This document shows positions 33,207 to 41,215 of a DNA stretch of 64,000 nucleotides, one piece after another. A model generated the notes under the pieces. The model saw only the letters and a program-made list of their open reading frames with translations. It made no database searches and was not told the DNA's origin. Both the position numbers and the translations under genes were made by a program. Origin of the DNA: Opitutaceae bacterium TAV5 (GTDB lineage: Bacteria > Verrucomicrobiota > Verrucomicrobiia > Opitutales > Opitutaceae); the NCBI GenBank assembly GCA_000242935.3, contig CP007053.1:4821001-4885000 (forward strand), in the 5' to 3' direction. The stretch's first letter is position 1, and each line of letters starts with the position of its first letter.

Positions 33207-35233
33207 GCGTTGGCGGGAACCGCAGGCGTTGACGGGTTTGTCGCGGCCAGAAATGCGCGCCAGCCGCCGTAGTCCGTGATGTCGCGGGCGTCGGCAGTAG
33301 CCCACGTTTCGCAGATAAAACCCTTCACCGTGCGTCCGTCGGCGAGAGTGAGCGTACCGATCCCGAGCGGCGGGGGGACCAGCGCCACGAACGACCCGAA
33401 CGCTTCGACCGGCATGTCCCACAGTTCGACGACGATCGGCGCGCCGTCTCCGGTGGGCGTTTTCACGAGGCCGGGTTTGGGCGGCACCGTGCCGGGCAGC
33501 GCGAACAGCCGGTAATCGGGGCTGGTGGTGGTTTGCTCCACCAACACGGCGCCGCGTTCGGTGAGCTGGTGATTGAGCGGCAGGCCGCGGAGGTGCGCGC
33601 CGACGACAGCGAGCCGGACGGTCGGCGCGGAAGGAAAAGGGAGCGGCGTCGCGGCGGGGTCGGGAAACGGCGGCAGACCGGCGATGCCGGGCGGTTGCGG
33701 CGTAAGGTGTTCCCAGGTCTGGCCGAAGGCGGCGAGGGCGGCATCGCTCCAGGCGGGGGCGATCAGTGTGACGCCCGCCGGCAGGCCGTCGTCGCGGAAG
33801 GGGGCGGGCAGCGCGAGGGCACATCCGTCGAGGAGGTTGACGAAATTGGTCCAGGTGCCGAGGCGGCTGTTGATCTCCACCGGATTGGCGAGCACATCGG
33901 CGATGGTCGGCAGGGTGGGCGCGGTCGGCACGAGCAGCGCATCGACGGAAGCCGTCAGCGCATCGCAGGTGCGTTTGAGATCCGCGAGGCGATACTGTGC
34001 CCTGAAAACGGATACGGCGTCGTGGCGGCGCGCCTGTTCGATGATACCGCGCACGACCGGATGGATCGCTTCCGGCTGCGTGGTGATCAGGGATTCGATG
34101 GCTGCGTAGCGCTCCGCCACCCACGGTCCCTGGTAGAGCAGCGCGGCGACTTCGAACAGCAGAGAAAAATCCAGCGGCACGAGCACGGCGCCGGTGGCCC
34201 GCGCCTGATCGAGGGCGCGTTCCCAGGCGGCGGCAGCCTGCCGGTCGCCAAACCATTCCGGGGTGGCCGGGATGCCGAGGCGGGGACGGGTATCCGGCAG
34301 TTTCGGAGCGGCGACGTCCCCGTCGCCGGACGGGACGCCAGTCCCGCCGGACCGGATAGCGCGCAGTCGCGCGTCCGGCGGCGGGGACGCCGCCGCTCCG
34401 GTGCAAGTGTCCGGTGCGGCGGGCAGGCGTCTGGTCAGCGCACCCGGCGGCGGGGTGCGCGAATAACCGTCGATGGCATCCGGACCGGCGGCGACGGAGG
34501 TCGCGAGGGCGGCGTCGGCGACGGTGAGGGCGAAAACGGATACGCAGTCGAGCGTGCGGCAGGCGGGGAAAACGCCGCGCGTGCTGATCCAGCCGCGCGT
34601 GGGTTTGAGGCCGACGATGTTGTTGAACCCGGCGGGCACGCGGCCCGAGCCGGCGGTGTCGGTGCCGAGCGCGAACGGCACGAGGCCGCGCGCGACCACG
34701 GAGGCCGAGCCGGAGCTGGAGCCGCCCGAGATGTAGCGTGGATCGAAGACGTTGGGGACGATGCCGTAGGGCGAGCGCGTGCCGACCAGGCCGGTGGCGA
34801 ACTGGTCGAGGTTGGTTTTGCCGACGAGGATCGCGCCGGCGTCGAGCAGGCGTTGCACGGCCGGGGCGGTGGTTTCGGGCGTCCAGGAAAATTCCGGACA
34901 GGCCACGGTGGTGGGGAGCCCGGCGACATCGATGTTGTCCTTGATCGCGAACGGCACGCCGAGCAGGGGCAGGGCTTCTAGCCGCACCTCACCGGAGGCG
35001 ATGCGCTTTTCGAGAGCCTGAAACTGCGCGTCGATCTGGTCAGGAGAGAGGCGGAGAATCCATGCCGGATCGTCGGGCGGCAGCGAGGCCACGAGTTGTT
35101 TTACGGTCCGGGCGGCGTCAGCGAGCGAGGCGGCGGCAGCCTCCCGCCAGCGGGCGATCGCGAGGCCGCGGGGAGCGGCGCCGGGAGGCGAGAGGGGGGA
35201 CGTGGCGGAGGTGCTGTCGGCAATCTTGTGCAC
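33203..35233 (-). CDS. atzF: Allophanate hydrolase
   Basis: A 676-residue amidase-signature enzyme with the AtzF C-terminal domain, cleaving allophanate to ammonia and CO2. The Ser-Ser-cis-Lys centre is visible: FAIKDNIDVAGLPTT (K98) and YISGGSSSGSASVVARGLVP near residue 170, then GTDTAGSGRVPAGFNNIVGL. The distal part (LAVVGAHLRGLPLNHQLTER, then GAVLVEQTTTSPDYRLFALP) is the allophanate-hydrolase-specific domain. The apparent GTG start lies inside a 38-bp palindrome. Residues about 279-310 are translated from a MITE-like insertion (34305-34399), lengthening the linker. No urea carboxylase gene adjoins it; the only partner is the GntR regulator. Confidence 0.92.
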   Translation of the reverse strand: MHKIADSTSATSPLSPPGAAPRGLAIARWREAAAASLADAARTVKQLVASLPPDDPAWILRLSPDQIDAQFQALEKRIASGEVRLEALPLLGVPFAIKDNIDVAGLPTTVACPEFSWTPETTAPAVQRLLDAGAILVGKTNLDQFATGLVGTRSPYGIVPNVFDPRYISGGSSSGSASVVARGLVPFALGTDTAGSGRVPAGFNNIVGLKPTRGWISTRGVFPACRTLDCVSVFALTVADAALATSVAAGPDAIDGYSRTPPPGALTRRLPAAPDTCTGAAASPPPDARLRAIRSGGTGVPSGDGDVAAPKLPDTRPRLGIPATPEWFGDRQAAAAWERALDQARATGAVLVPLDFSLLFEVAALLYQGPWVAERYAAIESLITTQPEAIHPVVRGIIEQARRHDAVSVFRAQYRLADLKRTCDALTASVDALLVPTAPTLPTIADVLANPVEINSRLGTWTNFVNLLDGCALALPAPFRDDGLPAGVTLIAPAWSDAALAAFGQTWEHLTPQPPGIAGLPPFPDPAATPLPFPSAPTVRLAVVGAHLRGLPLNHQLTERGAVLVEQTTTSPDYRLFALPGTVPPKPGLVKTPTGDGAPIVVELWDMPVEAFGSFVALVPPPLGIGTLTLADGRTVKGFICETWATADARDITDYGGWRAFLAATNPSTPAVPANA
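34305..34399. repeat. MITE/REP-like element inserted in frame in atzF
   Basis: It begins GGAGCGGCGACGTCCCCGTC and ends GACGCCGCCGCTCC, so the terminal GGAGCGGCG/CGCCGCTCC repeats match those of the 156-bp elements. Its 95 bp are read through as part of the protein. Confidence 0.7.
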
Positions 35234-35249
35234 AAGATTGCCGACAGCA
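35212..35249. promoter_or_regulatory. 38-bp perfect palindrome, candidate GntR operator
   Basis: Perfect symmetry about the 35230/35231 boundary. Each half contains CTGTCGGCAATCTTGTG or its inverse, and the centre is CTTGTGCACAAG, which fits the FCD-GntR consensus TTGTNNACAA. It overlaps the GTG at 35233, so binding would block transcription or translation start of atzF and the downstream GntR gene. Confidence 0.7.
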
Positions 35250-35301
35250 GAACCCGTGCCCGGCGGCGAGGAGGACGGGAAAATGAGGGGATTTCAGACA
35301 A

Positions 35302-35456
35302 GGAGCGGCGGCATTCCTGCCGCTGCATTTGCCGGACGGATATCCGGATTGCGGAGAACATCACGCGACGAGGAGCCGCCCCGCCCGTAATCCCTGTCAT
35401 CGCTACAGGGCGAGGCGCATCGCGCCTCGTCGCAGCGGCAGGAATGCCGCCGCTCC
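35302..35456. repeat. MITE-like 156-bp inverted-repeat element, copy 3
   Basis: Same ends and interior plan as copies at 7528 and 10337, with several internal substitutions (for example GACGGATATCCGGATTGCGG). It lies between atzF and the pseudouridine synthase gene. Confidence 0.9.
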
Positions 35457-35476
35457 GGGGAGGGGGCATTCCGCGT

Positions 35477-36256
35477 TTACAGGAGCCGGAGCAATTCGGA
35501 CGGCGTCGGCGCGGTGGCGCGGAAGGTGTGGGTGCGGCCGCGCCACTCGTAGTCGAAGGCGGTTTCGTGCGAGTGGAGGCAGAGGCGCTTCAGCCCGTGT
35601 TTTTTGGCAATCGCCCGGTTGGCGGCGAAATCGCCGTAGGTGGCGTCGCCGACGATGGGAAGATGGCGCGAGGCGCATTGCACGCGGAGCTGGTGACTGC
35701 GGCCGGTGCGCGGTTCCAGCTCGAGGAGCGCCAGCGGGAAGGGGCCGCTGCGTTGCTGGCGGAGAACGGTCATGTGCGCTTCGGAGGGAATGTTGCCGCC
35801 GGTGCCGGTGCGGATCACGCCGCCTTTTTTCTGCACGACGAGCCGGTCGCGCCAGATCTGGCGTGCTTGTGAGGGAATTCCGAATACGAGCGCGTGGTAA
35901 ACCTTGAGGATCTGTTTGCGGAGAAACAATGCGCGGATTTCGCGGGCGAGGTCGCCGTCGGCGCAGACGAGGATTGCGCCGGAGGTGGCGGAATCGAGGC
36001 GGTTGAGAAGCCACAGGCGGCGCGGGGGCGCGTCGGGGGTCCCGTTTCCGGTTTCCGGGCTCCGGCCCTGTGATGTCCATTCGTAGTATTCGCCGTCGCG
36101 GACGTAGCGGGTATGGAGCAGCGAGCGGGGTTCGTCGGCCCGATCGTTGGGGTGCGAGAGGACGCCGGCGGGTTTGTCGAGCGCGGCAAGGCCGTTGGCA
36201 TCGTGTGCGATGAGGCGGACGCCGGGACCGAGGGGGAGGTCTTGAATGTCCGGCAT
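35477..36256 (-). CDS. RluA-family pseudouridine synthase
   Basis: A 259-residue RNA-modifying enzyme. The catalytic motif is LLNRLDSATSGAILVCAD (RLDxxTSG with the active Asp), KVYHALVFG and EPRTGRSHQLRVQCASRHLP are the other RluA-family blocks. I use ATG 36256 (MPDIQDLPLG); the 32 codons upstream come from an intergenic repeat. An S4 domain is not visible, as in the short RluA/TruC group. The modified base (rRNA or tRNA) cannot be fixed. Confidence 0.9.
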   Translation of the reverse strand: MPDIQDLPLGPGVRLIAHDANGLAALDKPAGVLSHPNDRADEPRSLLHTRYVRDGEYYEWTSQGRSPETGNGTPDAPPRRLWLLNRLDSATSGAILVCADGDLAREIRALFLRKQILKVYHALVFGIPSQARQIWRDRLVVQKKGGVIRTGTGGNIPSEAHMTVLRQQRSGPFPLALLELEPRTGRSHQLRVQCASRHLPIVGDATYGDFAANRAIAKKHGLKRLCLHSHETAFDYEWRGRTHTFRATAPTPSELLRLL

Positions 36257-36368
36257 CGAAGGTCGGGCATTCGGGATCGAAGGGGAATGCCGGTCCCCGG
36301 CGGGTCGATGCGCCGGGCGTTGGATGTTCGATGTGGGACGTTGGACGTTCACGGCGTCGTGCGCGGGG

Positions 36369-37541
36369 TCACTGGTAATGGAAGGTGAAGGTGATCTCCT
36401 GCGTCGTGCCGAGGACCTGCTTCATGTCATCGGTCCAGTCGCCGTAAGGGGAGCGGGCCTGGATGGCGTTGACACAACTGTACTCGGCGGGGCGCGAACC
36501 GTTGCTCTTCACGTCGAGGATGCGCGCGATTTCGCCCTTGTCGTTGAGTTCGAATTTCACGGTCACGGTCGTGCCGGCGGCGGGATAGACGGTGCTGTTG
36601 ATGATGAGGCGTTCCCATTGCACCTGCACGGTGTCGACGAGGCGCTGGAGGTACTCGCCATAACTGCTCCACTTGGCGTCGTAGGCGACGGCGCCGATGT
36701 TCTCGGTGCCGATGACATTCCTGAGGATCGGGCTGGGGCGGGCGCGGACGACCGTGGCGGCAGGCAGGCGCGGGCGGGGCATGGGACGGCTGCGGTCGAT
36801 GCGGGGGACGCCGTTGCCTTGCGCGGCGGTGCCGGTCGGGGCGCCGTCGGGTGTGCCTTCGGCCTGGCGGTCGGCGTCGCCGGGGCGGGTGGGGACGGGC
36901 GTGCTGGTGGTGCCGGGGCTGTTGTCGGCGGGGCCTTGCAGATTTTCGTAGCCGGGGAGGGGATCGAGCGCGACCTGGGCGGCGTCGGGCGCGGAGGGTT
37001 TGTCGGGGACGGTTTCGGGCTCGGGTGTCTCCGGCGCGGGCGGCGGCGGGGGAGGAGCAGGCGGAGCGGGTTGGGTCAGGCTGCCGCTGACGATGGCGGT
37101 GGAGTCTTCCTTTTCGCCGTCGACGGCGGGGGTGTCGGCGTCGGGCCGGGTTTCGGGAGAGGGCTCGGGTTGCGCGACCTGCTGGTTTTGCGAGCCGGTG
37201 TTGGGCGCCTTGTCGGGCGGGTTGTCGGGAGCGTCGGGATTGACCTCGACAAAGCGCGGCGGGGTTTGTTCTTCGGGTGGCGGCTCGATGACGGCATCGG
37301 GCTCGACCTCGATGTCGAACATGCGGGACGAATCGAAGGAGGAGGGTTCCGGCGACCAGCGCGCCCACGGCAGGCGCGGGACGAGGAGGATGAGCAGCAG
37401 GTGAAACAGGATCGTGCCGGCGATACCGATGCCGATGGCCCGGCGGTTGTCCTTGCCGGTCGCCCGCCAGAGCAGGTCGGAACCCCGGCGGGAAGCGCGG
37501 GCCGGGCGACGGGCGGGAGGCTGCGGACGGTGGACAGGCAT
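36369..37541 (-). CDS. TonB-like energy-transducer protein
   Basis: A 390-residue protein with one N-terminal transmembrane helix (IGIGIAGTILFHLLLILLVP), a long Pro/Glu/Asp-rich periplasmic linker (about 75-265) and a globular C-terminal domain (about 295-390). That domain includes TVTVKFELNDKGEIARILDV, a TonB_C-like strand pattern. The layout is that of TonB/TolA proteins that pass proton-motive energy to the outer membrane. No exbB/exbD genes are next to it. A TolA-like role is the alternative. Confidence 0.75.
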   Translation of the reverse strand: MPVHRPQPPARRPARASRRGSDLLWRATGKDNRRAIGIGIAGTILFHLLLILLVPRLPWARWSPEPSSFDSSRMFDIEVEPDAVIEPPPEEQTPPRFVEVNPDAPDNPPDKAPNTGSQNQQVAQPEPSPETRPDADTPAVDGEKEDSTAIVSGSLTQPAPPAPPPPPPAPETPEPETVPDKPSAPDAAQVALDPLPGYENLQGPADNSPGTTSTPVPTRPGDADRQAEGTPDGAPTGTAAQGNGVPRIDRSRPMPRPRLPAATVVRARPSPILRNVIGTENIGAVAYDAKWSSYGEYLQRLVDTVQVQWERLIINSTVYPAAGTTVTVKFELNDKGEIARILDVKSNGSRPAEYSCVNAIQARSPYGDWTDDMKQVLGTTQEITFTFHYQ

Positions 37542-37670
37542 GTGGTGTACGTGACGGTGCGGAAAGGACCTAATCAGCGCGAAGGGAGGCGAGGCGTCAA
37601 CGTGGGACGCGGTTTACGAGGAGTACGATTTGACGAAAGGGACCGGTTCGCACGGGAAACTGCTCCGGGC

Positions 37671-37769
37671 CGGATTTTACACAAAGCGCGCAAAGAACGC
37701 GAAGATCCGGAAGGAATCGTTTTGTTGCCCGTACCCACCTTGGCGGTCTTTGCGGCCTTTGTGTAAAAT
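37671..37769. repeat. Long inverted repeat, 'ttacacaaag' family, copy 4
   Basis: The left arm TTTTACACAAAGCGCGCAAA and right arm CTTTGCGGCCTTTGTGTAAA enclose about 50 bp. It stands between the divergent TonB-like and LacI genes. Copy 2 is nested in 9236-9472. Confidence 0.85.
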
Positions 37770-37827
37770 CTGCTTCTGATGATCCGGAGACCCGCGGGTT
37801 ATGGGGTTGGCGCATTCCCCGGGAGCG

Positions 37828-37846
37828 ATACGAAAGGTTGTATCAT
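37828..37846. promoter_or_regulatory. Small inverted repeat upstream of LacI gene
   Basis: GATACGAAAGGTTGTATC has arms GATAC/GTATC around 8 bp, about 35 bp before the LacI gene start. It is a candidate autoregulatory site; the spacing is not the usual gapless LacI operator. Confidence 0.35.
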
Positions 37847-37878
37847 TGGCGTTCTTCTGTTCTCCGATGAAGCCCGAC

Positions 37879-38982
37879 ATGGCCAGACAACCCACCATCC
37901 TCGACGTTGCGAAGAAGAGCGGATTTTCCAAAAGCACCGTATCGCTCGTGTTGCAGGACAGCCCGGAGATCCCGGACAAGACCAAGACGGCGGTCCGCAA
38001 GGTGATGGCGAAGCTCGGCTACCGGCACAACCGCTTCGCCCGCAGCCTGCGCACGCGCCGGTCGCATGTCGTCGGCATGGTGATACAGGATCATCTCAAC
38101 CCGTTTTACGCCGAGATCGTGCAGCACGCGGAGCAGCTTTTGCGCCGGCACGGCTACGATCTGGTGGTGAGCAGCAGCAACACCGACCTGGAAACCGAAA
38201 CGCTGGCGATCGAGCGGCTTTTCGCGATGCAGGTGGACGGGATGATCGTCTCGACGATGGATTACGCGCGTGCCGAGCCGTTGCTCTCGTCGATGCAGGC
38301 GCAGGGGACGCATTGCGTGGTGGCCGGTCCGGCGTATCCGGGAATCCCTTTCGACGCGGCCACGATCAACGATCGCCCGGCGATGCGCGCGGTGATGGAG
38401 CATCTTTTCGCGCTCGGGCACCGGCACATCGGTTTTATCTGGGGCGCGCCGGCTTTCCAGGCGATCGGCGCGCGCTTCGAGGTGTTTCGCCAGGAACTGG
38501 AGGCGGCGGGCCTGAGCGTGCGGGAAGAGTGGGTGAAGCGTTGCGGCTTCCGGCTCGAGGACGGTTACGCGGCGGCGGCGGCCTTGTTGCAGATGAAGAA
38601 ACGGCCGACCGCGGTCTTCGCGCTCAACGACCTGCTCGCGCTCGCCACGATCCGCGCCGCGCGCGACCTTCGCCTGGACGTGCCGGGCGATATTTCCGTG
38701 GTGGGTGCGGACAACGTGCAACTGGCGATGTCGTTTTGCCCGTCGCTGACGACGATCGACCAGCCGATCGAACAATACGCCACGGAGCTTACCCGGCTGG
38801 CCCTTTCGGGCATCGAGAAAAAAACACCGCCATCGCCTGCCGCCCGCAAATCCGCGGCGGCGGCATCCTCAGCCGCGGGCATGGCGGGTACCGCCGGCAA
38901 GGCTCTTCGCTGGACACCGGAGCGGGTCGAATTGACGGCCGGATTCCTCGTCCGCGAAAGCACGGGGCCGGTGCGAGGGTGA
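37879..38982 (+). CDS. LacI-family transcriptional regulator
   Basis: A 367-residue regulator with HTH TILDVAKKSGFSKSTVSLVL at residues 5-25 and hinge VRKVMAKLGYRHNRFARSLR. The effector domain has VVGMVIQDHLNPFYAEIV and AVFALNDLLALATIRAARDL, both typical. I prefer ATG 37879 (MARQPTILDV); ATG 37867 would add four residues. A 40-residue low-complexity insert (KKTPPSPAARKSAAAASSAA) precedes the last strand. No metabolic gene adjoins it, so the regulon is unknown. It is one of three LacI proteins in the window. Confidence 0.92.
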   Translation: MARQPTILDVAKKSGFSKSTVSLVLQDSPEIPDKTKTAVRKVMAKLGYRHNRFARSLRTRRSHVVGMVIQDHLNPFYAEIVQHAEQLLRRHGYDLVVSSSNTDLETETLAIERLFAMQVDGMIVSTMDYARAEPLLSSMQAQGTHCVVAGPAYPGIPFDAATINDRPAMRAVMEHLFALGHRHIGFIWGAPAFQAIGARFEVFRQELEAAGLSVREEWVKRCGFRLEDGYAAAAALLQMKKRPTAVFALNDLLALATIRAARDLRLDVPGDISVVGADNVQLAMSFCPSLTTIDQPIEQYATELTRLALSGIEKKTPPSPAARKSAAAASSAAGMAGTAGKALRWTPERVELTAGFLVRESTGPVRG

Positions 38983-39029
38983 ATGGATCGAACGCTTGAC
39001 TTCGGGAGACGTGATTACAATGTGATTAC

Positions 39030-39233
39030 GTGAGAGCAAAAGTCATCAAAAGCGGAAATTCGCAAGCTGTTCGTATCCCGGCGGCCTTTCGGCTGGCCGC
39101 CAAAGAGGTTGAAATCACCCGTGAAGGCGGACGGCTCGTTATCATGGACCCCAAGGACATGGCTCGCCGCCATCGCGCGATGCGCAAGTTGATGACGCTT
39201 CCTCCGATCGAGGAAGAATGGCCCCGCCCCTGA
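39030..39233 (+). CDS. AbrB/MazE/VapB-type antitoxin
   Basis: A 67-residue protein from a GTG start. MRAKVIKSGNSQAVRIPAAF is the classic swapped-hairpin AbrB antitoxin start, and the acidic tail (PPIEEEWPRP) probably plugs the toxin. It is followed 3 bp later by a PIN toxin. The direct repeat GTGATTAC (39011 and 39022) in the promoter could be its own binding site. Confidence 0.88.
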   Translation: MRAKVIKSGNSQAVRIPAAFRLAAKEVEITREGGRLVIMDPKDMARRHRAMRKLMTLPPIEEEWPRP

Positions 39234-39236
39234 GTC

Positions 39237-39656
39237 ATGCGCATCTATTTGCCCGACACGAATGTGTTTTCACGCGCGATGCGGAAACAGGATGCGGCGC
39301 TTTCGGAACGTTTCATTGAGGCGGCTCCCCGGATCTGCCTCTCGGCGGTTGTCTGGTTCGAGCTGACCTATGGAGCGGAGAAGCGCCCGGACCTGCCGGT
39401 TTTTCAGGAGCGGCTTAATCTGCTGAGAGAGGCGATTCCGGAAACCGAACCGTTTGACGAGGAAGCCGCATGGCACGCGGCGCGCCTGCGTGTCTACCTC
39501 GAAACGCTGAAACCGAACGCGCAGCCGGTCGGGCATTACGACCTGCTGCTGGCCGGACATGCCCTGAGCATCGGCGCGATCCTGGTGACGCACAATGTCC
39601 GCGAATTCGTCCGCGTTCCCGGCCTTGTGGTGGAAGACTGGCAAACGGAAGACTGA
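39237..39656 (+). CDS. VapC-like PIN-domain toxin
   Basis: A 139-residue PIN ribonuclease. Acidic active-site candidates are D7 in YLPDTNVFS, the Glu of VVWFELTYGAE, the Asp of GHYDLLLAGHAL and the C-terminal THNVREFVRVPGLVVEDW. It directly follows its antitoxin gene. Family members cleave tRNA or rRNA when freed from the antitoxin. Confidence 0.9.
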   Translation: MRIYLPDTNVFSRAMRKQDAALSERFIEAAPRICLSAVVWFELTYGAEKRPDLPVFQERLNLLREAIPETEPFDEEAAWHAARLRVYLETLKPNAQPVGHYDLLLAGHALSIGAILVTHNVREFVRVPGLVVEDWQTED

Positions 39657-39659
39657 GCG

Positions 39660-40382
39660 CCTTTTCACCGGACATCCGGCGGCTTGAGGGAGGCTCTGAA
39701 AATTCTTTTTCCCGATCCGGCAAACTGACGCATTTTTTTAAAAATTGCAGCCGTACAGGATCCTGAAAACAGAACCACGGATTGCACGGATGCACACGGA
39801 TAAGAAGGAAGCGGCAAGGCATGGTTTGAATCCGTGATGATCCGTGAAATCCGTGGTTAAAAAACGGATACAGATTTATTTGAACCGCTCTGGCCGGGAA
39901 TGAACGTGGAGCGGCTGCGCCGCAACCGGGAGGTAGCCCACGAAACACACGAAAGGACACGAAAAGAAAGGCAGAAAACCGATGGTTTGTTTTTCGTGAA
40001 ACTGCCCTGAAAAATCGCGTACGGAAGCGTATGGTTTCTCCCGATACACGGATGCGTTCCGGATTCAAACCGGGATAGCCACAAAAAGCACAAAATTTCC
40101 TTCTGCCCGGCGGGAAGCTCCCGCGCGCTTATAAGCGCGATGGAGGATTTCATCCGCGGCGTGTTTTTTCGTGTTTTTCGTGGCCATTCTTCTTCCTTCG
40201 GTTACGGCACAGCCGCTCCAGATCATTTCGTGTGTTTGGTGGGCCGGATTCATGGAGATAGTTTGGCGGATTCCGGAAAAGCAACTTGCACCACAGAGGA
40301 AGGGAGCGGGCGCAGAGGCGGCTTCGCCGCGAGTGGAGGGCGGCTTCTTGACTGCCTGGCTTGGCCTGTGCATGGTCTGTGC
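39660..40382. repeat. Repeat-filled region between two toxin-antitoxin pairs
   Basis: No gene is supported. It contains an inverted repeat with arms ACCACGGATTGCACGGATGC (39772) and ATCCGTGAAATCCGTGGT (39840), and a copy of GAAACACACGAAAGGACACG (39941). A perfect 16-bp palindrome CGCGCTTATAAGCGCG is at 40124-40139, and further CGTGTTTTTCGTGG segments follow near 40157. Confidence 0.7.
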
Positions 40383-40589
40383 ATGGCAACGAAAACGATA
40401 TCCCTCGAAATTGAGGCGTACGACATGTTGAAAAAGGAAAAGCGCGCGCCCGGCGAGTCGTTTTCACAGGTGGTGCGCCGTCTGGTGACCGACCGCCCCG
40501 CCTTGACGGCGGAAGAGCTCATTGAGGCGCTGCAACCGTTCGAAGGCAAGGGAGCCGGGAAAAAGCGTCGCCGCCATGCTGCTGCTTGA
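40383..40589 (+). CDS. VapB-like antitoxin (DUF217-type)
   Basis: A 68-residue protein: TKTISLEIEAYDMLKKEK is a ribbon-helix-helix start and ESFSQVVRRLV the second helix, as in antitoxins of the archaeal/bacterial DUF217 group. The basic tail GKKRRRHAAA is unusual for an antitoxin. It overlaps the PIN gene by 14 bp. Confidence 0.82.
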   Translation: MATKTISLEIEAYDMLKKEKRAPGESFSQVVRRLVTDRPALTAEELIEALQPFEGKGAGKKRRRHAAA

Positions 40590-40947
40590 TACCAGTTTTC
40601 TGATCGAACTCGAATCCGAGGTGTCTGCACGCGTCTTGGGGGCGGCCAAACGTTTTCTGGCGGCGAAGCCGTTGGAAAGTGTTGCGGTGAGCATCATATC
40701 CCTTGGCGAATTTGCCGAAGGCTTTGAGGACAAAAATGACGTTGAGGCATTTTTGTCGCGATTCCGGGTTATTTCCCTATCGCGGAGCATTGCCTACAAG
40801 GCAGCGGCGATGCAGGCGTCGCTTTCGCAACGGCTCGGGGAAAATGATGCATGGATTGCCGCCACCGCGTTGACTTATGACGCCGACCTGATCGGAAGGG
40901 AAAAGGCGTTCGCGCGCGTCCCGCGATTGCGTTACAAGACATTCTGA
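40576..40947 (+). CDS. PIN-domain toxin
   Basis: A 123-residue PIN protein with LLLDTSFLIELE, SIISLGEFAEGF, GENDAWIAATAL and YDADLIGREKAF. These give the Asp/Glu/Asp/Asp metal-binding quartet in the correct order. I start at ATG 40576, inside the antitoxin end, so the pair is coupled. It belongs to a different PIN branch from the toxin at 39237. Confidence 0.9.
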   Translation: MLLLDTSFLIELESEVSARVLGAAKRFLAAKPLESVAVSIISLGEFAEGFEDKNDVEAFLSRFRVISLSRSIAYKAAAMQASLSQRLGENDAWIAATALTYDADLIGREKAFARVPRLRYKTF

Positions 40948-41063
40948 TCACGGTGCTCCGGCTCAAAATGCCGGAGCTTTTTGTGGCTGTTGCCGGGAAT
41001 GGCGAGGCGAAGCCGGAAGCGACGGAATCTGGCCGTCAGGAAAAACAAAACAGCGAATTTTCA

Positions 41064-41112
41064 CTGGACCGTTCCAGAAACCGCTTGACAACTGGAACGG
41101 TCCAGTAAATCT
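41064..41112 (+). promoter_or_regulatory. Promoter with twin LacI-type operators
   Basis: CTGGACCGTTCCAG (41064-41077) and its exact inverse CTGGAACGGTCCAG (41092-41105) flank a -35 TTGACA (41085-41090). A TAAATC-like -10 follows at 41106 (15-16 bp spacing). Both operators have the central CG of LacI-family sites, and their centres are 28 bp apart. The promoter serves the PEP-CTERM gene at 41216 and probably the genes after it. Confidence 0.75.
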
Positions 41113-41215
41113 CGGTGCAGTTTCTTGCAACGAGGCCCCTCCTCCCGGGGCTTCGGTTTCATGCCAATAACATCCCCGAAATTCCAGGTCACCTGGTCAT
41201 CATCCTTGTCCATCT

